A DNA stretch of 64,000 nt, taken from assembly GCF_013836145.1 (NCBI RefSeq), contig NZ_CP057483.1, forward strand, positions 3,844,001-3,908,000. Reading direction: 5' to 3'. The translations under genes and the position numbers were made by a program. Origin of the DNA: Citrobacter sp. RHB25-C09. GTDB taxonomy: Bacteria; Pseudomonadota; Gammaproteobacteria; Enterobacterales; Enterobacteriaceae. The notes under the pieces are model-generated. The model saw only the letters and a program-made list of their open reading frames with translations, made no database searches and was not told where the DNA came from. Positions 54,431 to 61,968 of the stretch are shown here, piece after piece (the first letter of the stretch is position 1; each line of letters begins with the position of its first letter).

Positions 54431-55582
54431 CTACCCCTGCACCGTATCCTGCGCCAGTACTACGCTATCGCCAGCCTTTAACCCTTCCAGCACTTCGGCG
54501 TACTGTCTGTCGTTTATGCCGATGCGAATCGTGCGGGTGTGCGTCTTGCCGTTCTCCACGGTGGTGATGGTGTAGCGCTCGGTATCCAGCGCCTGACCCA
54601 AAGCGGCGACCGGAACGCGCAGGACATTCTTCGCCTGCGCAATCTGAATAAACACCTGCGCGGTCATTGATGTCTTGAGCTCACGCTCGATGTTTGGCAC
54701 TTCAAAGGTGCCGGTGTAATACACCGCCATTGCTTGTTGATTGTTGCCCATACCGCTCTCGCCGGTCGCTTCCAGCGCCTCCTGCGGCGCGGGCTGCACA
54801 AAGCCCATCGTGCTGGTGTAGCGTTTGTCGGGGTTGGCAATCACATAGAAACTCAGCGACTGTCCGGGGTGGATCTTTTGCACGTCCGCTTCTGAGATAC
54901 GCGTCTGCACCTGCATCGTATCGAGATCGGCCAGTACCAGAATCGTTGGTGCTGTCTGTGAGGAGACAATGGTCTGCCCTTCACGTGTCACGATGCCGAG
55001 GACCTCACCGTCAATCGGGGCAACAATCCGCGTATAGCTGAGGTTGGCCTCTGCGGTTTTTACCGCCATTTCAGCCTGTACAATCTGCGCGTCGCTGACC
55101 GCAATTTGCTGCACCTGCGCATCGTACTGCGCTTTAGCCTGCTCATATTCACTGCGCACACCGGAGCCATCGCGCATCATCATGCTCTGACGATTCAGTT
55201 CCTGGCGATCATGCAACAGCGTGGCCTGAGCTGACAGCTTTTGCGCTTTGGCACTGGCAAGCTGGGCGCGGGTATTGTTGAGATCGGATTCCTGTATCGT
55301 CGGATCGATTTCCGCCAACAACTGGCCTTTTTGCACTTTGTCGCCCTGACGAACGTACAGTTTGCGCAGTTGTCCGTTGACCTGGGCACCGACATTGACC
55401 TGCACGGCGGGTTTCAGGGTCCCCGTCACCAGTACCACTTTTTCGATATCGCCCGTACCGATAGTCTCCAGCGGAAGCGCTTCCTGCCCGGAAGACGAAG
55501 CCATTGTTGTCCACACCACGCCGGTAATAGCGGCGGACAGCAGGACAACAGCAATCAACAGCCAACGAGATTTACGCGTCAT
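54431..55582 (-). CDS. MacA-like periplasmic adaptor
   Basis: A 383-residue HlyD/MacA-family adaptor. An N-terminal membrane anchor (about 7-29) leads to a lipoyl half-motif (VNVGAQVNGQLRKLYVRQGDKVQKGQLLAEID) and a long Ala/Gln-rich coiled-coil hairpin. The second lipoyl half (YTRIVAPIDGEVLGIVTREGQ), beta-barrel and membrane-proximal domains follow. Its ATG overlaps the stop of the C39 transporter gene by 4 bases and the MacB-like gene starts 3 bases after its stop. It should bridge MacB to the outer-membrane lipoprotein, and could also serve the C39 transporter. Confidence 0.9.
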   Translation of the reverse strand: MTRKSRWLLIAVVLLSAAITGVVWTTMASSSGQEALPLETIGTGDIEKVVLVTGTLKPAVQVNVGAQVNGQLRKLYVRQGDKVQKGQLLAEIDPTIQESDLNNTRAQLASAKAQKLSAQATLLHDRQELNRQSMMMRDGSGVRSEYEQAKAQYDAQVQQIAVSDAQIVQAEMAVKTAEANLSYTRIVAPIDGEVLGIVTREGQTIVSSQTAPTILVLADLDTMQVQTRISEADVQKIHPGQSLSFYVIANPDKRYTSTMGFVQPAPQEALEATGESGMGNNQQAMAVYYTGTFEVPNIERELKTSMTAQVFIQIAQAKNVLRVPVAALGQALDTERYTITTVENGKTHTRTIRIGINDRQYAEVLEGLKAGDSVVLAQDTVQG

Positions 55583-57687
55583 ACGTTGGCCTCCAGACGC
55601 GTGAGCCGACTCTCAGCCAACTGGTACACCTGTTGAAAGCGCGACAGCACCTGGTCACTATGAGTCACGACAATCAGCGATTTCCCGGTTTTGCGGCAGT
55701 GGGTGCGGATCGTCTCCATGACGATGGCTGCCGTCTCGTCGTCGAGGTTGGCGGTCGGCTCGTCCAGCAGCAGAACCGGACGTGAACTGTATAGGGCGCG
55801 CGCCAGCAGTAAGCGTTGGCGCTGGCCGAGCGAGAGCGCCGCGTGGCTTTCGCGAATCAGTGCGTCAATTCCGCCCGGTAATCCGCTCACCACATCGCCC
55901 AGAGCCAGGGAATTCAACAGCGCTTCAATGCGCCCGCGATCGCTCTCACGATAGTGCGCATCAAACAGGGTGATGTTTTCGCGTACTGAAGCGTTGAACA
56001 GAATGTCCTCCTGACTTTGCAGGCAGACAAACTGCGCCAACTGTTGAGGTGGCACTGCGACATCGCCGACATAGCATCCGCCCGCCTGTGGGGAAAACAG
56101 CCCGGCAATCAGTCGCAGCAGCGTACTCTTCCCCGCGCCGGATTCGCCGACAATCGCGATTTGTTCCCCCGCATGCAGCAACAGCGAAACGGATGAAAGC
56201 ACAGGTTTTGCGGGATCGTAGGCATAGCAAAGTCCGTCAAATTTCAGGTCCGGCACCGTATCGGTGGGCGGTTGCATCGTCAGCGGCGCAGGGGGTTCGC
56301 TGTCCCGCTGGGCAAATAGTGCATGGGCGCGCGTGTCGATCACATTGAGCTGGGATTTCTGAATAATGGCGTAGAAGATCTGCGTGATGTAGGAAGTGAA
56401 TATTTGCCGCAGGAAGCTGTAGGCAAAGAAATCCCCCAGCGAGATAAGCTTGCTGTGGACCATCGGCAATACCACCAGCATAAAGACCACCATTTCCAGA
56501 CTTCCGGTGAGCTGATACAGCCCCTCTTTAACCTGCTGGTAGACCTTCTGCCGTTGCAGGCAAGAGAACAGATCGCGACTAAAACTGGCAAACTGCCCCT
56601 GACGTTGAGCTTCCAGCCCGGCGGTTTTGACGGTCAAAATGCCCTGAATCGTCTCCATGAAAAAGTCGTTCAGGTTGGCGCTTTTCAGTTGAAGCTGTTG
56701 GGTAAACCAACGGTCGCGGATCACCGCCCAGATACTGATAATCCCCATCACCGTCACGCCGACCGCCGAGATTGCCGCCAGTACCGGGGCAATCCAGAAC
56801 ATAATCGCTAACGCAATCACGCAGATCACCCAGTCAGAGCGCAGACCGTTATCCAGTTCTATTTTTTGCAGCAGGCCAATCTGCCAGGCGGTAAAGCGGC
56901 TGAAGATTTCCCCCGGCGCACGTTTTTCAAAAAAGCGCAGCGGGTTACTCAGCAAACGCGAAAAACCCACACCGCTGTGGATCAGGACAAAGCGCTTGAT
57001 GTAACGCTCGCTGATCACCCTTACTCCCAGCGCGATCAGGGTGGACACCACGAACGCCACGATAAACCAGCCGTAGGGGAAGTCGCTGTTCCCCGCGTCG
57101 GAAAACGCCTGGTTGATGGCGTTACTCACCATCGTCGGCATTAAAAACAGCGTGAGCGAGACGAGGAAAGTCAGCAGCATCAGGCGATAGATGCCCGGTA
57201 CCGCAGCAGTCTCCTTCATACTCATCGCGCTCGGCGCGGGCTTTTCATTTTGCAATTGCGGTAAATCAGGGTCTGCCGCCAGCATCTGCTCCGGTTCAAC
57301 TATCAGCGCATAGCCGCTGATCTCCTGCTTGAGCGCAGAAAAAGGTAGCCACTGCTCGCCAATGGCCGGGTTCATCACGCAGACGTGATTCCCCTTACGC
57401 CAGGCCAGCAGCACGTAGTGGCTCGCCCCGTAATGGAGAATGGCTGGCAGCGGCAGATCGCTCAGTTCATCATGTTCAAACAGCACGGGCGTCGTCGCGA
57501 TCCCAAGACGCGCGAGGATGCCCATCAGCGTATCCAGCGACGTGCCGTGATCGGACGCCGGAAAAATATCGCGAAGCGTTTCCAGCGACACGGTTTGCCC
57601 CTGCGTTTGTGCCAGCATCGCCACGCACGCCAGTCCGCATTCGTTGGTTTCTTCCTGAAAAATCAAATTCGGGATCGTGGTTTTCAT
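55579..57687 (-). CDS. C39-peptidase-containing ABC transporter (bacteriocin processing/export type)
   Basis: A 702-residue protein with three parts. The N-terminal C39 peptidase (about 1-130) has Gln11 and the nucleophile Cys17 (QEETNECGLAC) and His90 (GASHYVLL); the usual catalytic Asp-Pro reads Asn106-Pro (VMNPAIG). A six-helix membrane domain covers about 165-450. The ATPase has Walker A GESGAGKST at 514-522, a variant signature LSLGQRQR and Walker B VLLLDEPTA. Such transporters cut leaders after a double glycine and move the peptide across the inner membrane. The small peptide gene with a matching leader lies 1.7 kb upstream in the same operon. Confidence 0.92.
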   Translation of the reverse strand: MKTTIPNLIFQEETNECGLACVAMLAQTQGQTVSLETLRDIFPASDHGTSLDTLMGILARLGIATTPVLFEHDELSDLPLPAILHYGASHYVLLAWRKGNHVCVMNPAIGEQWLPFSALKQEISGYALIVEPEQMLAADPDLPQLQNEKPAPSAMSMKETAAVPGIYRLMLLTFLVSLTLFLMPTMVSNAINQAFSDAGNSDFPYGWFIVAFVVSTLIALGVRVISERYIKRFVLIHSGVGFSRLLSNPLRFFEKRAPGEIFSRFTAWQIGLLQKIELDNGLRSDWVICVIALAIMFWIAPVLAAISAVGVTVMGIISIWAVIRDRWFTQQLQLKSANLNDFFMETIQGILTVKTAGLEAQRQGQFASFSRDLFSCLQRQKVYQQVKEGLYQLTGSLEMVVFMLVVLPMVHSKLISLGDFFAYSFLRQIFTSYITQIFYAIIQKSQLNVIDTRAHALFAQRDSEPPAPLTMQPPTDTVPDLKFDGLCYAYDPAKPVLSSVSLLLHAGEQIAIVGESGAGKSTLLRLIAGLFSPQAGGCYVGDVAVPPQQLAQFVCLQSQEDILFNASVRENITLFDAHYRESDRGRIEALLNSLALGDVVSGLPGGIDALIRESHAALSLGQRQRLLLARALYSSRPVLLLDEPTANLDDETAAIVMETIRTHCRKTGKSLIVVTHSDQVLSRFQQVYQLAESRLTRLEANV

Positions 57688-57695
57688 TTTTATAG

Positions 57696-58646
57696 TTAGT
57701 GATTAATAAAGTAGAGAGAGTGGCTGTGCCAAAGTAACCAATCCTGCGGGTGCTCCCGCAGCGTGGATTCAATAATGCCGGGCAGTGCGCTGGCGACCTG
57801 CTTGCTGGCAACCGGGGGATGAATATGGATGCGCAAGCCGTTGTCATAGCTGAGGTGATAAAACACCACTTGCGCTGAAATCACCCCCGCCAGTCGCACG
57901 ACGCCATTGTGCAATTTCGCGCTGCGACCAAATAAACGGCACGGCAGTTTCGCCGCCAGCGCACCTTCGGCCTGAAGGGTGTAGTCGGGTGAGATATCCG
58001 GAAAAATCACCATATTTTCCTGACCGGTGGCGACATCGGTGACGAGCTTCATCAGGTTGCCAGCAAGCGCTCTGTTCTCCTGATGGATAGAACAGTAAGA
58101 AAGCGCAATGCCGCCGAGCGCGCGGGTTTGCGCGTTATAAAGCTCAGCGCTGGAAGACACCACCACACTCGCCCGCCCCGGCGTGACGCAGGCGGCGACC
58201 ATGGCGGCCAGCACGTCAGACACGGTATGCAGCGGTGCCAGGATATACGGCGTTTTTTGCTGATGTAACGGCGCGATCACGGCATCAAGCTCTGCCGCAC
58301 AGCCGCGAATTTGCTGCAACACCGCTGGGTTTTGCCCCCAGGTTGCAGCTTCTTCTAACAGACGACGGCGAACGGCAATCCAGGTTGCGTTCACCCGCCC
58401 TGCCTGCCCCGTCAGGCAGCGATAATTTTCGTTCGCCACCGCGTTCTGTAAACGAAACGGTCGTCCCACCAACCGTAGCGCACACAGCCCTTTTGTCACC
58501 GCCAGAATCAGAGGCAGATGTCCATAGCGCAGGATTTTGCGCAGCGCTAACAGCGTAGTGCGCGAAAAATAGCGGCGCGCGGCGACCAGTGTCTCCGCGC
58601 TGTTTTTAAAACTGAATACGCCCCAGATAATGAAAAATCTGACCAC
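57696..58646 (-). CDS. Putative LPLAT/LpxL-like acyltransferase
   Basis: A 316-residue protein with a hydrophobic N-terminal segment and Arg-rich early region. It resembles the lysophospholipid/lipid A acyltransferase superfamily in the central APLHTVSDVLAAM segment (His140 and Asp144), the NMVIFPDISPDY segment, and the late EHPQDWLLWHSHSLYF, which recalls the LpxL C-terminus. The spacing between His and Asp is three residues, not the usual four. It starts with GTG at 58644-58646, 5 bases after the DsbA-like gene. Its acceptor may be the peptide or a lipid; this cannot be decided from sequence. The family call is tentative. Confidence 0.5.
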   Translation of the reverse strand: MVRFFIIWGVFSFKNSAETLVAARRYFSRTTLLALRKILRYGHLPLILAVTKGLCALRLVGRPFRLQNAVANENYRCLTGQAGRVNATWIAVRRRLLEEAATWGQNPAVLQQIRGCAAELDAVIAPLHQQKTPYILAPLHTVSDVLAAMVAACVTPGRASVVVSSSAELYNAQTRALGGIALSYCSIHQENRALAGNLMKLVTDVATGQENMVIFPDISPDYTLQAEGALAAKLPCRLFGRSAKLHNGVVRLAGVISAQVVFYHLSYDNGLRIHIHPPVASKQVASALPGIIESTLREHPQDWLLWHSHSLYFINH

Positions 58647-58651
58647 GAGTC

Positions 58652-59323
58652 TTATTTATCCTGTTTCAGCAATTGCAGCATTCGCTGCGCAAATTGAGGG
58701 AACTCGCTATCCTGAGCCACGACATAGCGTTTATTGATAATAAACATCGGTGTCGCATTAATAGCGTAGTGGTCGGTAATCGCAGCCATATAGCTGAGCC
58801 GTTCTTTAACCGCCGCACTCTGGCGGACCGCATTAAATTTTGCGCTATCGATATTATTCTTCGCTAACCAGGCGTCCAGCGCCTTTTGCTCGGTAAGATT
58901 AACGTTGCGGGTAATAATGGTATTGTAAGCGCTATCGCGGATGTTTTTTTCAATACCCATTTCTTCCAGCGTGGCAAAAATTGGCGCATATTGGGCCAGT
59001 CCATTACTGTCGCTGGCGATATGAATAGAGGTAAATGTGCTGCCCGGCGGTAAACTACGCGAAAACTCCGCCAGATTTTCTTCGTTGGCGGCACAATAAT
59101 GGCAACCATAGGACATGACTTCGATAATACTTCGTTCTTCTTTGATCGGACTATTGCTAATTTGTTCCGCACTGACTTCACGAAAAGCCTGGGTTTGTGA
59201 ATCGTCCGTCGAAAAAGTATTAAAAACAAAAAGGTGATAACACAGCACCGTTATCAGCGATGAAGTCACGATCAGAAACAGCGAATAGCTAATAATCGTA
59301 ATACGTTTAAAATGAGTTGCCAT
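58652..59323 (-). CDS. Membrane-anchored DsbA-like thiol oxidoreductase
   Basis: A 223-residue protein with a single N-terminal membrane helix (about 10-33) and a periplasmic thioredoxin-fold domain. The active site is CHYC at 74-77 (MSYGCHYCAANEEN) and a cis-Pro motif (NATPMFIINKRY) lies near residue 193, so it is a DsbA-type protein. The ATG at 59321-59323 is chosen because it starts just before the membrane helix; the frame is open further upstream across a hairpin. As the next gene after a five-Cys peptide, its likely task is forming the peptide's disulfides. Confidence 0.85.
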   Translation of the reverse strand: MATHFKRITIISYSLFLIVTSSLITVLCYHLFVFNTFSTDDSQTQAFREVSAEQISNSPIKEERSIIEVMSYGCHYCAANEENLAEFSRSLPPGSTFTSIHIASDSNGLAQYAPIFATLEEMGIEKNIRDSAYNTIITRNVNLTEQKALDAWLAKNNIDSAKFNAVRQSAAVKERLSYMAAITDHYAINATPMFIINKRYVVAQDSEFPQFAQRMLQLLKQDK

Positions 59324-59347
59324 AATATTCTCACAACGGGACAGAAA

Positions 59348-59373
59348 GGCCTGGAGGATATCGCCCCCAGGCC
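59348..59373 (-). terminator. Hairpin between the peptide gene and the export/modification genes
   Basis: On the minus strand GGCCTGGGGG and CCTCCAGGCC form a 10-bp stem (one G-T pair) with a CGATAT loop, followed by TTTCTG. The short T-tract suggests a leaky terminator or 3'-end stabiliser, which would give more peptide mRNA than mRNA for the downstream genes. Confidence 0.65.
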
Positions 59374-59381
59374 AGGACCGA

Positions 59382-59582
59382 TTAAAAACGGTTAGGAATA
59401 CCACCACACTTGCTGGCATCAGCATTTTTCATGGTGGTTGTAGTGCCGTGTTTATCCTTACAGGTGGTCAGCTCTTTACAGGAAGTCACGCCGCCAATGG
59501 TCACGTTCTGGTAGCTGGTAGAGCAGGTTTTGCAGGTACCGCCAACAATGTGAGCAGTTTCGATAGCAGTTAATTTCTTCAT
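59382..59582 (-). CDS. Double-glycine-leader, Cys-rich secreted peptide precursor
   Basis: A 66-residue precursor. The first 15 residues, MKKLTAIETAHIVGG, form a typical double-glycine leader (Leu at -12, Glu at -8, Ile at -4, Gly-Gly at -2/-1). The predicted core of 51 residues begins TCKTC, is rich in Thr and Lys, and has Cys at 17, 20, 35, 41 and 59. An AAGGA ribosome-binding site precedes the ATG. I believe it belongs to the enterobacterial DUF4762 family but could not check. The C39 transporter in the same operon is the expected processing protease. Activity (bacteriocin, signal or other) is unknown. Confidence 0.85.
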   Translation of the reverse strand: MKKLTAIETAHIVGGTCKTCSTSYQNVTIGGVTSCKELTTCKDKHGTTTTMKNADASKCGGIPNRF

Positions 59583-59611
59583 CTCTGTTTTCCTTACTGT
59601 GGTTTAAATAG

Positions 59612-59629
59612 GGTGTAATCATTTACACC
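59612..59629. promoter_or_regulatory. Perfect inverted repeat upstream of the peptide gene
   Basis: GGTGTAA-TCAT-TTACACC, 7-bp arms, in the 89-base gap between the LuxR-type regulator gene and the peptide gene. It may be an operator for the neighbouring regulator or a weak transcript hairpin; no T-tract follows on either strand. Confidence 0.45.
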
Positions 59630-59671
59630 GTGCGATCGGCGGACAATTCCACCGAAAACGACTTCTTTCGC

Positions 59672-60331
59672 TCAGGGCATAATGCCTTTGAATGCGGAAA
59701 ATAACGCGATGTTATTCCGGATATTCAGTTTCTTCATTAAGTGCCGTTTGATATAGCTCAGGCGACGAACGTCGATGTTCGTCTCCCCGGAAATCTGGGA
59801 AAGCGACTTGCCTTTAAATATTTCCTCCATCAACCACCACTCATTGCCGGAAATAGAATGCGACGATTCTCCGTTATGCAGCGTTCGTCGCGTATAATTC
59901 ACCAGCGAATAGCTAAAACAACTCTTTTGCTGTCGTTTAGCAAATAAGTCATGGAAAAATGGTGTAATATGCTCCAGTTCTTCACTTTTTAATAACCAGT
60001 GCGCCATCGGCAGCAAGGCATACAGAGCAAAAAAGAGCGGCATATTATGTTCGCTTAACAAAATAACCAGGTTTTTATTTTTATGCTCATAAAAATCGTT
60101 CATGAGTTGTAATGCGCGAAACCGCTCACGCGGTAAACTGTCCAGATCGCAGAGGATCCACTGACAGCAATCGTCACTCACCTTCACTTGCAACTGTTCA
60201 ATTAACTGAAAATAATCGTCCGTTGAGGAATAGAAAATTTCAGAACGGTCGGCAAGTACACCGGTAATAACGGTTTTTATTCCCTGCGAATAAAAGAAAT
60301 TTTTATCGTAGAGGAAACACTGATATACCAT
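59672..60331 (-). CDS. LuxR-type transcriptional regulator
   Basis: A 219-residue regulator. The N-terminal part looks like a divergent receiver-like domain without a confident phosphoacceptor site. The C-terminal 60 residues form a LuxR-type helix-turn-helix (ISGNEWWLMEEIFKGKSLSQISGETNIDVRRLSYIKRHLMKKL). The gene lies 23 bases after the last fimbrial gene and just before the peptide gene, all on the same strand. It may therefore control the fimbriae, the peptide operon or both, as FimW- or CsgD-like proteins do elsewhere. Confidence 0.8.
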   Translation of the reverse strand: MVYQCFLYDKNFFYSQGIKTVITGVLADRSEIFYSSTDDYFQLIEQLQVKVSDDCCQWILCDLDSLPRERFRALQLMNDFYEHKNKNLVILLSEHNMPLFFALYALLPMAHWLLKSEELEHITPFFHDLFAKRQQKSCFSYSLVNYTRRTLHNGESSHSISGNEWWLMEEIFKGKSLSQISGETNIDVRRLSYIKRHLMKKLNIRNNIALFSAFKGIMP

Positions 60332-60354
60332 GCCTCAATTCCCTGTTGACACCG

Positions 60355-60903
60355 CTATTGATAGTTCAATGTGTAATTTGCCGTCGCGGTGAAAGGTCCG
60401 GTTGCTAATGTCCCGTTGGCTAAAGCCACTGGCTCCGCTTCAACAAACGCCTTAAAGTTCAGCTGCAGGATCGTGTCGTTGATTGGCGCAGGTGTGGTTG
60501 CGATGTTCAAACGAACGGGCGTGTCATCGGCTTCCAGCAACCCAATTCCCACTCCGCTGGCGTTGCCCGGTGCAGATGCCGTGATCTGCAATCTGTCCGC
60601 CAGTTCTGCATTCGGGGTTCCGCTAAACGTCACTGTGACGGTACTAAGTACGCTCGGGTTGCAGTCCTGCAATTTAATCGTGAACGGAATCGGCGTTGTT
60701 TTCCCGTTGATATACAATGACTTTGTGGAAATATTGCCAAAATCAACGGGCACCCTTTCTGACTCCGGAGCGATACTGCATGGATAAGCCACCACCACGC
60801 CTTTAAAGCTGAGGTCGCCGCCAATGAGTTCGCCCAGCGCCCATGCAGATTGCGAGGATAACGTCGTCAGCAAAATGGCGAGGGCGATCGTCATACGGTT
60901 CAT
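60355..60903 (-). CDS. Fimbrial subunit (FimA/FimF/FimG type)
   Basis: A 182-residue pilin. The signal peptide ends near ALG at about residue 24. The mature protein has the pilin layout: a Cys in VVAYPCSIAPESERVPVDFGNI paired with a second in IKLQDCNPSV, and a C-terminal beta strand ending ANYTLNYQ with the penultimate Tyr used in donor-strand exchange. It follows the adhesin gene by 9 bases. It is probably a minor or adaptor pilin; the main subunit gene is presumably off the right edge. Confidence 0.85.
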   Translation of the reverse strand: MNRMTIALAILLTTLSSQSAWALGELIGGDLSFKGVVVAYPCSIAPESERVPVDFGNISTKSLYINGKTTPIPFTIKLQDCNPSVLSTVTVTFSGTPNAELADRLQITASAPGNASGVGIGLLEADDTPVRLNIATTPAPINDTILQLNFKAFVEAEPVALANGTLATGPFTATANYTLNYQ

Positions 60904-60912
60904 ATTCCCTCC

Positions 60913-61968
60913 TTACTGGAATTCAGCCACAATCGTGGCAGAAGCGTGAAATTCACCTTCCGGGATAACAGAGGTGGCGCTTCTGGCTACCGGCGCGGCA
61001 ATCAGGTTCCAGTCCCCTTCGTTATTGGCAAACCCCGGTACGTCATAGAACGTATTGGGAATCACCGGCGTACCGTGGCTGTCGCGCAGCGCAATGCCCA
61101 ACTCGGAGCGATCCACCGTCCCCTGCGTACTCAGGTACTTTCCGTCGACGAAGGCCGGGTTCGCCTGCTGGATGCCCAGCTTGATGTTCAGCGCGCCCTG
61201 GGCAAAACTGCCACCTTCACACTTCACGTGAATCGGCACGTTCTCGCTGTAGTTGGTGCCGTTCAACCGACTGCCCGTTCCGGGGATCGTTTTGAAGTCG
61301 ACGACAATCGGCGTTCCCTGGTTGATCTTGCATTTGTCCGGCACAGTGATCACCCCAGAGGCGATCGTCACGCGTGACAACGGCGTACTTCCCATCGGTC
61401 CAGGTCCCAGGCGGCCAAACAGTCTGGCGATCTCAGACCCGCGCAGGTTCACGCCGTTGATAATGGGCTTGGTGATCATAAAGGTCACCTTCCCGCGCGC
61501 GCCGGAGGCAAACTGGTTTTGCAGGATCGTGCTGGGCACGTTGCAGTAGTTCTGGTTCACGTCATTCGAGACGTTTTCAAACGGCACAGTCTTGTACTGT
61601 TGCAGGTTACCGCCGATGTAGATCTCAATTTTGACGTCCATGTAGTCGTTGAGCTTGAGAAAACCTGCGGTCATGCCGGACTGGGTTAACGTCGCCTGCG
61701 CGGAGAAATAGACCGGCTGATTGGACATTGGCTGCGAGCAGTAAGCACGGCCCTGAAACATCCCCGCCAGGTCAAATTCATCCACCACGGTCGCACCGGG
61801 CTGGTTGGAAGTAATATCGTGATTCTCAATGTTAATCAGATAGTCATAGGTTCCATTGACTGGCTCAATCTCGCCATCCACGGCCAAGGCCGCGCCCGGC
61901 AGTGCGAACATACTCAGCGCCAGAAAAGCAGGCGTTTTTCGGCATAACAGGCCAGACAATTTCATCAC
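60913..61968 (-). CDS. FimH-like two-domain tip adhesin
   Basis: A 351-residue secreted protein. The signal peptide ends near ALA at about residue 29. An N-terminal lectin-like domain (about 30-200, with Cys in GRAYCSQPM and NQNYCNVPS) precedes a C-terminal pilin domain (about 205-351, Cys in VPDKCKINQG and HVKCEGG, ending ASATIVAEFQ). The length and two-domain layout are those of fimbrial tip adhesins. The receptor is unknown. Its ATG overlaps the stop of the preceding pilin gene by 4 bases. Confidence 0.82.
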   Translation of the reverse strand: MMKLSGLLCRKTPAFLALSMFALPGAALAVDGEIEPVNGTYDYLINIENHDITSNQPGATVVDEFDLAGMFQGRAYCSQPMSNQPVYFSAQATLTQSGMTAGFLKLNDYMDVKIEIYIGGNLQQYKTVPFENVSNDVNQNYCNVPSTILQNQFASGARGKVTFMITKPIINGVNLRGSEIARLFGRLGPGPMGSTPLSRVTIASGVITVPDKCKINQGTPIVVDFKTIPGTGSRLNGTNYSENVPIHVKCEGGSFAQGALNIKLGIQQANPAFVDGKYLSTQGTVDRSELGIALRDSHGTPVIPNTFYDVPGFANNEGDWNLIAAPVARSATSVIPEGEFHASATIVAEFQ

